From Nemertoderma westbladi (Eukaryota; Xenacoelomorpha; Nemertodermatida; Nemertodermatidae), in the NCBI GenBank assembly GCA_032718475.1, contig JAUCBJ010009009.1, positions 1 to 64,000 of the forward strand: 64,000 bases of DNA, written 5' to 3'. Positions 12,125-23,288 of the stretch are shown in pieces. How positions within the stretch are numbered: the first letter of the stretch is position 1; each line of letters starts with the position of its first letter. Made by a program: the position numbers and the translations under genes. Under the pieces are notes generated by a model that was not told where the DNA came from, ran no database searches, and saw nothing but the letters and a program-made list of their open reading frames with translations.

Positions 12125-15100
12125 CTGGAATTGCAGAAATGTGAGAAAGTTGAAAACAACAAACAACTATAATATAAAATAATACGGCATCGGTATTTGT
12201 ATTAGATTAATGTAAATAGAAATTATCGATTCACATTAATTTATATATATAATATAACGAGAATGGTGATATTGAAAATAATAAGAAGTTTAAACACCGA
12301 CTAAAATGATTGCATTGCTACTGAGTACTGGCACGAGAAACATATTTTAATGTCGGTACTTACTGTTTGAATTGTCGGTACTACTGTCTGTATTTAAGTC
12401 GGCACTTACTGTCTGAATTGTCGGTACTACTCCCTGTATTTAATGCCGGCACCTACTGTCTGTATTTAATGTTGACACTTACTGTCTGTATTTAATGTCG
12501 ACACTTACTGTCTGTATTTAAAGTCGGCACTTACTGTCTGAATTGTCGGCACTTACTGTCTGAATTGTCGGTACTGCTGCCTGTATTTAATGTCGGCACC
12601 TACTGTCTGTATTTAATGTCGACACTTACTGTCTGTATTTAATGTCGACACTTACTGATTGTATCTAATGACGGCACTTACTGTCTGAATTGTCGGTACT
12701 ACTGTTTGTATTTAATGTCGCCACTTACTTTCTGTATTTAAGGTCGGCACTTACTGTCTGAATTGTTGGTACTACTGTTTGTATTTAATGTCGGCACTTA
12801 CTGTCTGTATTTAAGATCGGCACTTACTGTCTGAATTGTCGGTAGTACTGTCTGTATTTAATGTCGGCACTTACTGTCTGAATTGTCGGTACTACTGTTT
12901 GTATTTAATGTCGGCACTTACTGTCTGTATTTAATGAAGGCACTTACTGTCTGAATTGTCTGTACTACTGTCTGTATTTAATGCCGGTACTTACTGTCTG
13001 AATTTAATGTCGATACTTACTGTCTGCTTTTATTAATGTCGGTACTTACTGTCTGTATTTAATGTCGGCACTGACTGTCTGTATTTAATGTTGGCACTTA
13101 CTGCCTGAATTGTCGGTACTACTGTTTGTATTTAATGTCGACACTTACTGTCTGTATTTAATGTCGGCACTTGCTGTCTGAATTGTCGGTACTACTGTCT
13201 GTATTTAATGTCCTGACTTACAGTCTGTATTTAAGGTCGGCACTTACTGTCTGTATTTATGTCGGCACTGACTGTCTGTATTTAATGTTGGCACTTACTG
13301 CCTGAATTGTCGGTACTACTGTTTGTATTTAATGTCGACACTTACTGTCTGTATTTAATGAAGGCACTTACTGTCTGAATTTAATGTCTACAATTACTGT
13401 CTGTATTTAAGGTCGGTACTTACTGTCTGTATTTAATGTCGGCACTTACTGTCTGTATTTAAGATCGGCACTTACTGTCTGAATTGTCGGTAGTACTGTC
13501 TGTATTTAATGTCGGTACTTACTGTCTGAATTGTCGGTACTACTGTTTGTATTTAATGTCGACACTTACTGTCTGTATTTAATGAAGGCACTTACTGTCT
13601 GAATTGTCTGTACTACTGCCTGTATTTAATGAAGGCACTTACTGTCTGCATTTAATGTCTACAATTACTGTCTGCATTTAATGTCTACAATTACTGTCTG
13701 TATTTAAGGTCGGTACTTACTGTCTGTATTTAAGGTCGACACTTACTGCCTGTATTTAAGGTCGGCACTTACTGTCTGAATTGTCGGTACTACTGTTTGT
13801 ATTTAATGTCGACACTTACTGTCTGTATTTAATGAAGGCACTTACTGTCTGAATTGTCTGTACTACTGCCTGTATTTAATGAAGGCACTTACTGTCTGCA
13901 TTTAATGTCTACAATTACTGTCTGCATTTAATGTCGACAATTACTGTCTGTATTTAATGTCGGCACTTACTGTCTGTATTTAAGGTCGGCACTTACTGTC
14001 TGCATGTCGATGTCGGTACTACTGTCTGTATTTAATGTCGGCACTTACTGTCTGTAGTTAATGTCGGCACTACTGTCTGTCTGTATTTAATGTCGGCACT
14101 TACTTTCTGTATTTAATGTCGGCACTCACTGTCTGTATTTAATGTCGGCACATACTGTCTGAATTGTCGGTACTACTGTCTGTATTTAATGTCCGCACAT
14201 GCTGTCTGAATTGTCGGTACTACTGTCTGTATTTAAGGTGGCACTTACTGTCTGAATTGTCGGTACTACTGTCTGAATTTAATGTCGGCACTTTCTTTAT
14301 TTAATGATAATAATGATAACTATTAATAATTAATGATAATTTAATGTAAATAATAATTTCTTATCTCTATAAAAAATAATTATTTATTACATGGGGAAAA
14401 AAGTAGAACTTTTTTTTCATTATTCTCGAGGCATTTTATTTACCGAGCGACACCGAGGTTAATAACGGGTCGAGAGAAAATTGAAAAAAAAATGTCTACG
14501 TTTTTTTCCGATGTAATACAGCGATATACCGGTAGTGGTACAAAATAAATTGAACTGCAGTATTTTACTATATTACTTCCATAGTTACTGTTACTGCTAT
14601 TGTAATTATTGTGCTCTCCAACTCTCGATGCTGCTTTACTCAATGTTAAATAATTTAGTGTTCTCGAATATTTATTACGTAACTAGAGAGCCGCTTAACA
14701 ACATAAACCAATATTGGATATTGAGTTCCGTTTTGGAGTTCGCCTTGCAGACACTAAAGTTGCATTAACTTTTGAGTGTGCGAATGGGTTTGGTTAAATT
14801 ACTCGCAAACCTTTTCTACCGCGATGCTCTTTCAATATATGTAATAAAATTTAAGTTTTACTTTACTATTTTACTTTACCCTTTTCCCTAGGGAAAAAAG
14901 GTGAAACAATAAAATTAAATATAATTAAAAAAATTAAATATAATTAATTTTTCCGTAATTTTGAATATTTTAAACGTTGAAATATAAAAAACAAGAAGGC
15001 AAAATTATATAACGACTACATAGCGGCTGGTCTTTAATAAATTTTCCGGAAACAAATATATTTAGCAGTTTGTTAGTTATGTCTTTATATTTAGTTCTCC

Positions 15101-15733
15101 GGTATAACTGAGTGGAACACTACTACTCTCTTTATTTTACTTTCTACTTAATGTTCATTAATCGTATCGCTTTTATAATAGATGGCCATTTGGATGATCT
15201 TCAACCGATTTAGTATCGGCAACCTTTAATACCAAAATAATATCTCATACATTCTAAAACAAATGGAAACTTTTTAAAGAAAAAGAACTACAATTTTGTG
15301 CTAAAATTTTCACAGGTGGCTTACATCCATGGTGCCACACTATCGGACCGAGATCTACATCCGAGACAGCCACGAGGTATTACTGATCCTTCGACACAAG
15401 AGATTTTACATATTATGAAAAGCCTCAAAATGAATACCGGTGCCTGTACTATTTTGACAGGTTTACCAAGCTCTCCACTCCATTCTCAGTTTAGTAGCTT
15501 TATAAATAAAAACAAGTTCGGGAACTCCCTTTCAGCTTTTAAAAGATATAATTCCTCTAGTTAGCAAAACTTAATTAATCCGTAGAGACCTACCCTACCG
15601 CTTCAACATCGCGGGGAAGACGTCTTAGGAAAGGAAGGGAATACAATTCAAATGAAACCAAATATAACAGAATAAGGAAATATACAGACATTCCCTTAAA
15701 TAAGGTTGAAATATAATAATAAATACTTCACAC
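12125..15733 (-). other. SRRT intron 1 (3.6 kb)
   Basis: Donor GTGTGA after the THKE codons and acceptor ATTCCAG. It contains the minisatellite described separately at 12,346-14,300. The rest, 14,300-15,730, is AT-rich. A plus-strand open frame at 15,298-15,564 has no recognisable domain and is not called. The intron lies between two exons whose phases agree. Confidence 0.85.
12346..14300. repeat. Minisatellite inside SRRT intron 1 (~26-bp unit)
   Basis: About 2 kb built from CACTTACTGTCTGTATTTAA followed by TGTCGG. It alternates with a shorter variant, CTGAATTGTCGGTACTACTG, that lacks the TTTAA step. Copies diverge by point changes (TGTCGG/TGTCGA/TGAAGG), and longer composite patterns recur, for example the TGAAGGCACTTACTGTCTGA blocks near 12,935, 13,350, 13,580 and 13,830. 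No coding content. Confidence 0.95.
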
Positions 15734-16570
15734 CTCCTTGTGGGTCTCCACCAAGGGAACGGAGCCGAAATCCAAGACCTTTAGATCGTGTTCCGTGCCG
15801 CCCTCCATAAGGATAACAGCGGCGTCGAGGAATCTAGAAAGACGAACCTCGAACCGAAGTTCCACCCCCAGGTCCTGCAGATAACCCAACTTCATTAGCG
15901 TTCCGAATGCGTTGAACCTCCGCTGTATGGCGTCGGCTTTCTCCTCCTTCCGTTTGCTGTACTGCTCGGGGTGGTACTTCAGTCGGAACCAATCCTCGTC
16001 TTTGTGAGCTTTAAAGAACTCAGCTAGTTGGACCTTTCTGAACTCTTGTTTGTAGTCGTTGTATTTGTTAACAGCCTCGCTGTCTTCAATAGAATCATCT
16101 TGACTCGCGAGGAATTGTTTGAAAGACATCATAACTGGATGACAAGGGAATGCAGGATCCTCGTTGGGTCGTTCACGTCTGTCGCCTCCAGGATAGACGG
16201 GGAATCCTCCGGGAGTCGGAAGCATTCCGGGCTGGGCGCCCCACTCTGCTGGAGGGCCGGGACCCATCATCCCCGGGGCCCCGGGCCACGTGGGCATCGG
16301 GCCCCAGTTCCCTGGCGGCGCCCCCCCTGGGTAGGGTGCCAGCATCCCCTCCATGGGGCCCATCGGGATCTGGAGTCCCGGGTTCTCGTTGTATCGGAAC
16401 CGTTTGTGGTCGCGGTTCGGTTCGTGGGTCCATCGATTCTCTCGGTTCGGGTTGCTCTCCGGTTCCGGGCCGCCCGCCGACGTTCGCTTTCGTTTTTCGC
16501 TTCCGATGTCGTCGCGTTCCCTCTTGAATTTGTCTCTTCGTCGCTTATCGCTGTCGTCATCGCTATCCAT
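15734..16570 (-). CDS. SRRT: SRRT/ARS2, coding exon 1, N-terminal part
   Basis: Starts at ATG 16,570 and runs 279 codons to a phase-0 donor (AAGGAG/GTGTGA). The N-terminus, MDSDDDSDKRRRDKFKRERD, matches the usual acidic-then-basic start of animal ARS2. Next come an Arg-rich segment and a Pro/Gly/Met-rich segment (about residues 68-130). The SERRATE/Ars2 N-terminal domain follows, with SFKQFLASQDDSIEDSEAV, KYNDYKQEFRKVQLAEFF, AHKDEDWFRLKYHP and LDAAVILMEGGTEHDLKVL. With the other exons this gives about 957 aa, somewhat longer than vertebrate ARS2. ARS2 is nuclear and joins the cap-binding complex to RNA processing and decay machineries, including histone mRNA and microRNA pathways (family knowledge). 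All three exons, both splice phases and both protein ends are visible, so the coding sequence appears complete. Confidence 0.97.
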
Positions 16571-17054
16571 TACGAACAGACGAACGCCAAACGGTAATCC
16601 AGTACCGGCAATCTCTGAATCTACCGGTAATCAGGTAATTAACAGATTAAAGTCGGCCTAGACTGCTAGACCTAACTCCAAACTCAGAAACTCTGTAACC
16701 TCAACCTGCCTAACACCAACACTGTACAGCTGTAGGCCTAACACATAACAGCCTAATACGTAATACTGTAATACTGCTGTACTGTACTGTAATACCGGTT
16801 TGCCGGTACCGGCCACCGGCTGTCCGGCAGACCGGTCTGCCGTTAGGTGGTAGGGGTACCGTAGCTCTGAGTTCAGTTGATGGTTGAATGCTTGAATCTG
16901 TCAGTCGACAGTCGGTACAGTCTGACAGTGGCTGAGTGGCCTACAGCTGTACAGACAGTCAAGTCAGTACTGCAGTACTGCAGTATGCTGACAGTTCTCA
17001 TGCATCAGGCAGTGAGGTACCGGTCTGCCGGTAAACAGGGTAAATCTTTTCGAC

Positions 17055-17240
17055 CTACGCGTAGCTACGCGTAGTTTGTAACTTCCATTCCTGTCATTTA
17101 CCGGTAGGGCCAGACTTACTGCCTTTTTAACAACTACGCCTAGGTATTTTAAAACTACGCGTAGTTTTAGGAACTACGCGTAGGTATTTTGAAACTACGC
17201 GTAGGTGCTATGCGTAGCTACGCGTAGGTGCTACGCGTAG
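17055..17240. repeat. Cluster of CTACGCGTAG palindromes
   Basis: The perfect 10-bp palindrome CTACGCGTAG occurs seven times in 186 bp, starting at 17,055, 17,065, 17,155, 17,174, 17,195, 17,218 and 17,231. One-base variants lie at 17,134 and 17,208. Spacing is irregular and the sequence between copies is not conserved except for a GGTATTTT/GAAA flank around some. It is therefore not a simple head-to-tail minisatellite. It sits about 0.5 kb from the SRRT start and about 1.1 kb from the myosin start. Confidence 0.9.
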
Positions 17241-17359
17241 CAGTCCTGATAACAATGATTTTTCATTTCAGGTCCGGTAGGTGCTTGTGCAGGCCTATAA
17301 TAATTAGGTTTTAACATAAAGTTGGCTTACCGGTCTGCCGGTATATCATTAAGATTAAG

Positions 17360-17445
17360 TAATAATAATAATAATAATAATAAATATATTTGTAAAGCGC
17401 CAAAATTACAATTGTGGCGTACTCTAAGGCGCTGAGATTTGCAAG
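17360..17445 (-). mobile_element. LINE 3' tail, minus strand (AAT microsatellite plus AGCGCC/GGCGCT hairpin)
   Basis: An (AAT)n run of 24 bases is followed by AGCGCC, a short spacer and AGGCGCT. The reverse complement has the same architecture as the 3' end of the LINE fragment at 21,199-21,464, where an AGCGCCTTT/AAAGGCGCT stem precedes a (TTA)n tail. I read it as a short 3' end of the same or a related family in the opposite orientation. No protein-coding part remains. Confidence 0.5.
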
Positions 17446-17505
17446 AGCTCGTCAAGTCATACCGGTACTTTATTAAATACATTGTTACCGTACTTGCTGG
17501 AGACA

Positions 17506-17602
17506 GGGGGGGGGGGGGGGAACTGAACGCAAAACCCGCCTTTGCGAATTAATATCCCGCCTCTATGTTAAATTCTCAATTTAGGGAAATTGCAGGTTAC
17601 AG
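17506..17602. repeat. Fragment of dispersed repeat shared with 48,180-48,260
   Basis: A run of 15 G is followed by AACTGAACGC, then CGAATTAATATCCCGCCTC and TTAAATTCTCAATTTAGGGA, ending in GCAGGTTACAG. The same words in the same order and orientation are found from 48,180. The element there has inverted ends, so this copy looks like one end of a small DNA transposon. Confidence 0.75.
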
Positions 17603-18331
17603 TTTGCTGTTCTGAGTCTGACTGTACCTGATTTTATGTTTTACTAATTGCTAATACTGTAATATCAGAATCAGAATGTAACAATGATAATATCAGCTCC
17701 GGTATTATTAGGCCTATGGTCAATGATGGTCTGATGGTGAAATGATAGGCCTATAGCTGTATAAGCAGATAAGAGAGACATTTGACTGTGTATAGAACGG
17801 TAAATGAAAAATAAAAGCGAACGAAATTTGTTTGTGTATTTTCTGATTTTTGTATATAAGCCTCTGTCTGTCTGTAACACGCCCAACACGATGCACGAAC
17901 ACGCCTCTGTCTGTAAGTAACCTGCTCCTTTACTCCCTTAAATGTAAATGGCTTTGTCAATCGGGCAAAGGCTAGGCCTAACTGCCTAAAGTACAGAAGT
18001 AGCCTTTTCCAGCGTATTTCTGTATTTGGTCCGTGGACCAAATACCAGTAATGTGAGTTAGTGTTAGTCTTAGTAGGTAAGCAGACCGGAAAGTCTAAAT
18101 GATGAAATTGACGCGGCACGGGCAGCCGATAGGCCAGGCCGGGAAAGCCTATTCCATAGACTGATAGAACAAGCTCAGACCATGCAACTGGTAACTTAGC
18201 TATGCCGCTATGACAGTATGATCAGATGATTGTTAATTTAAACTATAAATAGGGCATAATCATTATCCACCCGGCTCCCGCCTATCCTAGTATCAGCTTC
18301 TCTCGCCCAGCTCATCGCTCGCAATCCGACA
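17603..18331. other. 5' flank of the class V myosin gene
   Basis: Moderately AT-rich, with TAGGCCTA words and no gene seen. A pyrimidine-rich stretch lies just before the myosin ATG (18,270-18,310). Confidence 0.4.
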
Positions 18332-19161
18332 ATGACGGCGGTTGAACTATACTGCGTGGGCGCCCGAGTGTGGGTTCGTGACCCCGAACTAGTTTGGACC
18401 CCAGCCAGCGTAACCTCCCCTTACGCCACCGAATCCCGCTCCCTGCAATTAACCTCAGACATTTCTGGGCAACCCGTAACCCTAACCATAAACCCAAAGG
18501 ATCCAGAACTACCGCCGTTACGTAACCCAGAGATTCTTCTTGGAGAGAACGACCTAACGGCTCTGAGTTATTTACACGAACCGGCTGTTCTACACAACTT
18601 ACATGTCAGATTCATAAACATGAACGCTATTTATACTTATTGCGGAATTGTATTAGTCGCTATAAACCCTTACCAAAGTCTTCCTCTCTACTCCGCAGAC
18701 ATAATCCAGGCGTATTCTGGTCGCAATATCGGCGAAATGGATCCGCATATATTCGCGGTAGCCGAGGAATCCTATCGGAAGATGGTCCGAGGCGAAGGGA
18801 ACCAATCGGTTATCGTTTCCGGCGAATCCGGGGCTGGTAAAACCGTCTCCGCTAAATACGTCATGAGGTATTTTGCCTCGGTCGGCGGGGGTTCGTCGCA
18901 AACCCAGATAGAATCGCGAGTTCTAGCATCCAACCCGATAATGGAATCCATCGGGAACGCTAAGACAATCCGTAATGATAATAGTTCCCGTTTCGGTAAA
19001 TATCTTGAGATTGGATTCAATAAGGGCAATACAATCATTGGGGCGAGTATGCGGACCTATTTGTTGGAGAAATCGCGCGTGGTTTACCAGGCCCAAGGAG
19101 AGCGAAACTACCATATATTCTACCAGTTGTGCTCCTCTCATGGGATACCAGAATATTCGGG
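18332..19161 (+). CDS. MYO5: Class V myosin heavy chain, first coding exon (motor domain N-terminal half)
   Basis: The ATG at 18,332 begins [20 protein letters not shown], which aligns end to end with the start of animal myosin-5. Residues 1-60 form the SH3-like N-terminal subdomain. The head follows with [55 protein letters not shown], the P-loop GESGAGKT (164-171), [20 protein letters not shown] with switch [10 protein letters not shown] (215-223), and [20 protein letters not shown]. The exon is 830 bases and ends in phase 2 at TATTCGG/GTAGGT. Class V myosins are two-headed actin motors that carry vesicles and organelles. The switch II, actin-binding, IQ, coiled-coil and globular tail parts are outside this window. 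I cannot tell which vertebrate paralogue it matches, and an invertebrate is expected to have one. Confidence 0.95.
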
Positions 19162-19897
19162 GTAGGTTGTTTATTTAATAATAGGCCTACTTATTTAGTT
19201 TTAATATTTAATGGTAATGAATATTTTATTTGTAATGTATTTCTATTTATTACATTAAAACTATTTCATATTTATTACATGGAGAATAAGTGGTGCTTTA
19301 TTTCCCGGTGACCCAGGCACTTCGTCATGCGAGTGTCTGTTTCAATAGTTATACCTCACGCAACACGGTGTGGCGGTGGCGGTACCATTGAGGGATATAA
19401 ATTTATTTGTCGTTCAAGTAATACGTTATTAGTATTGGCTTTCAAATTTTTTTTCGTAATTTTTTTCTATTTCATCTAGCGGTAGAGTAGCTTTTTATCA
19501 ACATTCTAAATTTGAATACCGTTCAGCAAGATCTGCCCTACTCCTCGAGATACAGTAAGTCTGTCTGTCCGTCATTTTGATGTTTTGTCTCATAATCAAA
19601 AGAAAGCGTACCGGTACTCTAGTTGGCTAAAAAATTCCTATGTGGGTTTTCTTTGTCGGTGACTTCATTTCTCATGACAGAATTTGGCTCGTCTTTTCTG
19701 TCTGTATGCTTATCAGTCTGTCCCTCGAATTACAACTAACTGACTGACAGCCAAACAGACAATTTGGAAGTCATCAAATGTTAAAACTGACACTCGAAAT
19801 GAAATCAGCGACCAGGAAAACCCCAATAATAAAAATCTGACAAAAATCTCGGTTTTGTGCTTTCATGTTGCTACTACTAGGATCGGCATGCTGCATT

Positions 19898-20940
19898 TTT
19901 AAGAATGCTGTGCCGGCTTGTCGATAAAATTGCGCCGCCACAACTCCCTATCACCCATGACATTTGCTAGCTCACCCGCATCTTCAAGGCCAGTGTCTTT
20001 TAAGATGCGTCTCAAGAAAGTCATGGGCTGTCCACCATGCTTATTCACTCCATGAGGCTGCCAAAGTACAAGATTATGCACTGGCTGGTCCTCACGGCGA
20101 AAGCAATGTCCTGCAAAGCGGAGGCGACTTTGTTCTAGTGTCAAGCTTGTGGGAACCAATGAGACACCTCCAATGTTATATAGTGTTTGGTTGGAGATGT
20201 GTGCATTGTACTTGACACAATAAACCCGGCGTAGAAATTATTGTCAATGTGTCATCCAAAGATTTGGTGTCCTCAGCAGTTAGAGCCCAGCATGGACTCC
20301 CATAGAGGAGTACTGGAACTACTGCTGCTCTAAATAATCGGACCTTAAGTTTCCGATTAATTATCTGTGACTTCCAAATCCTGGAAAGCCTATTCAACGC
20401 TGCCCATGCCTTTCCCTTACGTATTCGAAGGTCCTCACCTGACTTCCGGATCCATGATCCCAGGTAACAGAAGTCGTCCACATGCTCAAGCATACCATCC
20501 TTTGAGCTTATGCTTATCCGATCAGAGATTTGCTGAGGACTTTCAAAGTTAACTGTCAAAATTTTGGTCTTTTTGGAGTTAATAAAAAGACCAACACTAG
20601 AAGCAGCCTGTTCTAATGAGCTGAGGAGCCGTTGGGCTCCCTCTAGTGATTCTGAGAGTACTCCTAAGTCATCAGCAAAGTCTAGATCAGTTAGGTACTT
20701 GGCAGGATTTCCTCGACTTCTGGAGCCAGTAGGTGGAGTTATCATCACCCCATCATCATTATGATGATTTAAGGACATGCGTAGAACATAGTCAACCACA
20801 ATTATGAACAATAATGGCGCAAGTGTGTCTCATTCTAGGACTCCCCATAATACTTAAAATGGTTCTGTGTCACCATCAATAGTAGACACAAATGTTGTCG
20901 AACCATCGTATACGGATCTGATTGCTGCAATAATTTCCTA
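19898..20940 (-). pseudogene. Decayed non-LTR retrotransposon, RT and C-terminal part
   Basis: Read on the minus strand from about 20,940: a block ending in DTLAPLLFIIVVDYVLRMSL, interrupted by two stop codons near 20,840-20,870, then YLTDLDFADDLGVLSE (the catalytic box, FADD in place of YADD). Next come GLFINSKKTKIL, VDDFCYLGSWIRKSGEDL and LFRAAVVPVLLYGSPCWALT. After a frameshift near 20,225-20,250 the C-terminal RLRFAGHCFRREDQ and ELWRRNF parts follow. The order is that of an RT palm/thumb and C-terminal domain. The 5' end is lost at the satellite border. Stops and frameshift make it inactive. The style resembles RTE-like or CR1-like RTs, but the clade is not certain. Confidence 0.85.
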
Positions 20941-20963
20941 ATTTCATCATTTTTCGTGTTGTT

Positions 20964-23281
20964 TCGTTAGGTTCCATACATTCCATTAACGTTCCATTGG
21001 GTTCCCTAAATTCCATTAACTCTCTGTTATGTTCTATACATTCCATTAACGTTCTATTAGGTTCCATACATTCCATTAACGTTCCATTCGGTTCCATACA
21101 TTCCATTAACGTTCCGTTAGGTTCCATACATTCCATTAAACGTTCTATTAGGTTCCATACATTCCATTAACGTTCCATTAGCTTCCATACATTCCATTTG
21201 GACACTAACAATACCCCAACACAACCTAAAGAAATATGGTGCCCGATCGTTCGTATACGCGGCACCAGTTATTTTTAATAGCCTACCATTGGAACGAAGA
21301 ACTTGCACTGACCTTAAGAAGTTCAAATCTGATCTGAAAACCGAACTATTCACCCGTCATTACCAATAACTACTTAGGAATTTGTATAGCTGTGCATACT
21401 TTCAAAGCGCCTTTGAACCTTCTTGGTAAAGGCGCTATGTTTTATTATTATTATTATTATTATTAACGTTCCATTAGGTTCCATACATTCCATTAGGTTC
21501 CATACATTCCATTAACGTTCCATTAGGTACCATACATTCCAATAACGTTCCATAAGGTTCTATACATTCCATTAATGTTCTATTAGGTTACATACATTCC
21601 ATTAACGTTCCATTGGGTTCCATAAATTCCATTAATGTTCTATTAGGTTACATACATTCCATTAACGTTCCATTGGGTTCCATAAATTCCATTAACTCTC
21701 AGTTATGTTCCATACATTCCATTAACGTTCTATTAGGTTCCATACATTCCATTAACGTTCCGTTAGGTCCATACATTCCATTAACGTTTCATTATGGTCC
21801 ATATATTCCATTAACGTTCCATTAGGTTCCATACATTCCATTAACGTTCCATTAGGTTCCATACATTCAATTAACGTTCCATTAGGTTCCATACATTCAA
21901 TTAACGTTTCATTAGGTTCCATACATTCCATTAATGATCTATTAGGTTCCATACATTCCATTAACGTTCCATTGGGTTCCATAAATTCCATTAACTCTCA
22001 GTTATGTTCCATACATTTCATTAACGTTCTATTAGGTTCCGTACATTCCATTAACGTTCCATTAGGTCTCATACATTCCATTAACGTTCCATTAGGGTCC
22101 ATACATTCCATTAACGTTCCATTAGGTTCCATACATTCCATTAACGTTCAATTAGTTTCCATACATTCCATTAACGTTCCATTGGGTTCCATACATTCCA
22201 TTAACGTTCCATTAGGTTCCATACATTCCATTAACGTTCCATTAGTGTCCATACATTCCATTAACGTTCCATTAGGCTCCATACATTCAATTAACGGTCC
22301 ATTAGGTTCCATACATTCCATTAACATTCTATTAGGTTCCATACATTCTATGAACTCTCAGTTATGTTCCATACATTCCATTAACGTTCTATTAGGTTCC
22401 ATACATTCTATTAACGTTCTATTAGGTTCCATACATTCCATTAACGTTCCATTAGATTCCATACATTCCATTAGGTTCCATACATTCCATGAACTCTCAG
22501 TTATGTTCCATACATTCCATTAACGTTCTATTAGGTTCCATACATTCCATTAGGTTCCATACATTCCATTATCGTTCCATTAGGTTCCATACATTCCATT
22601 AACGTTTATTAGGGTCCATACATTAATTACATTCCATTAACCTTCTATTAGGTTCCATACATTCCATTAAAGTTCCATTAGGTTCCATACAGTCCATTAA
22701 CGTTCCATTAGGTTCCATACATTCCATTAACGTTCCATTAGGTTCCATTCATTCCATTAACGTTCCATTAGATTCCATACATTCTATTAACGTTCTATTA
22801 GGTTCCATACATTCCATTAACGTTCCATTAGGTTCCATACATTCCATTAACGTTCCATTAGATTCCATACATTCTATTAACGTTCTATTAGGTTCCATAC
22901 ATTCCATTTACTCTCAGTTATTTTCCATACATTCCATTAACGTTCTATTAGGTTCCATACATTCCATTAACCTTCCATTAGGTTCCATACATTCCATTAA
23001 CGTTCCATTAGGTTTCATACATTCCATTAACGTTCCATTAGGTTCCATACATTCCATTAACGTTCCATTAGATTCCATACATTATATTAACGTTCTATTA
23101 GGTTCCATACATTCCATTAACGTTACATTAGGTTCCATACATTCCATTAACGTTCCATTAGATTCCATACACTATATTAACGTTCTATTAGGTTCCATAC
23201 ATTCAATTTACTCTCAGTTATGTTCCATACATTCCATTAACGTTCCATTAGGTTTCATACATTCCATTAACGTACCATTAG
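20964..23281. repeat. 30-bp satellite (CATTCCATTAACGTTCCATT core), myosin V intron 1
   Basis: The unit is GTTCCATACATTCCATTAAC plus GTTCCATTAG, 30 bp, repeated about 70 times. Variants include ATTAACTCTCAGTTATGTTC and GTTCTATTAGG. Because 30 is divisible by three, stop-free frames such as MECMEPNGTL appear on the minus strand and are not genes. The array is split once by a LINE fragment. Its right end is directly continuous with the myosin V exon, and the last ATTAG supplies the exon's 3' splice site. Confidence 0.97.
21199..21464 (+). mobile_element. 3' end of a CR1/L2-like LINE inserted in the satellite
   Basis: The plus-strand frame reads HNLKKYGARSFVYAAPVIFN, then SLPLERRTCTDLKKFKSDLK and TELFTRHYQ before a stop at 21,367. 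This is the typical C-terminal end of many LINE ORF2 proteins (G.RSF...P..WN.LP ... FK..LK..LF). After the stop come a perfect 9-bp stem, AGCGCCTTT/AAAGGCGCT, and a (TTA)n tail. The satellite unit is interrupted exactly: ATTCCATT on the left and AACGTTCC on the right restore one unit. The LINE therefore landed in an existing array. It is strongly 5'-truncated. Confidence 0.8.
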
Positions 23282-23288
23282 GTTGCAG
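23264..23288 (+). promoter_or_regulatory. Satellite-derived 3' splice site of myosin V exon 2
   Basis: The donor at 19,161 leaves two bases of a codon. Only an exon starting at 23,282, right after CGTACCATTAG, restores the frame (...EYSG-LQLGPSEAF, matching the myosin V order). That ATTAG is the last copy of the satellite motif GTTCCATTAGG. The closer TTGCAG at 23,283-23,288 would shift the frame. Confidence 0.8.

Larger units (their letters stand above)
16571..18331. promoter_or_regulatory. Divergent spacer between SRRT and the class V myosin gene
   Basis: The two start codons face away from each other across 1.76 kb, so both promoters should lie here. It is rich in ACCGGT, GTACCGGT and CTGTACAG words near 16,780-17,010 and carries the CTACGCGTAG palindrome cluster. 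It also holds a LINE tail and a fragment of a dispersed repeat. No clear TATA box or initiator could be assigned to either gene, and 5' untranslated exons cannot be excluded. Confidence 0.5.
19162..23281 (+). other. Myosin V intron 1 (4.1 kb) filled with repeats
   Basis: Donor GTAGGT and acceptor ATTAG. Contents in order: AT-rich unannotated sequence (19,166-19,890), a minus-strand LINE remnant (19,898-20,940), then a 30-bp satellite to the end of the intron with a second LINE piece embedded in it. The phases of the flanking exons agree (2 + 1 bases). Confidence 0.85.

Noticed and set aside
15298-15564. 88-codon plus-strand frame in SRRT intron 1
   Set aside because: No recognised domain. 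It lies antisense in an intron and has no supporting splice or poly(A) context that I can see.
23283-23288. TTGCAG as the myosin V exon 2 acceptor
   Set aside because: It looks stronger than ATTAG, but it would join phase 2 to phase 0 and shift the conserved motor frame.
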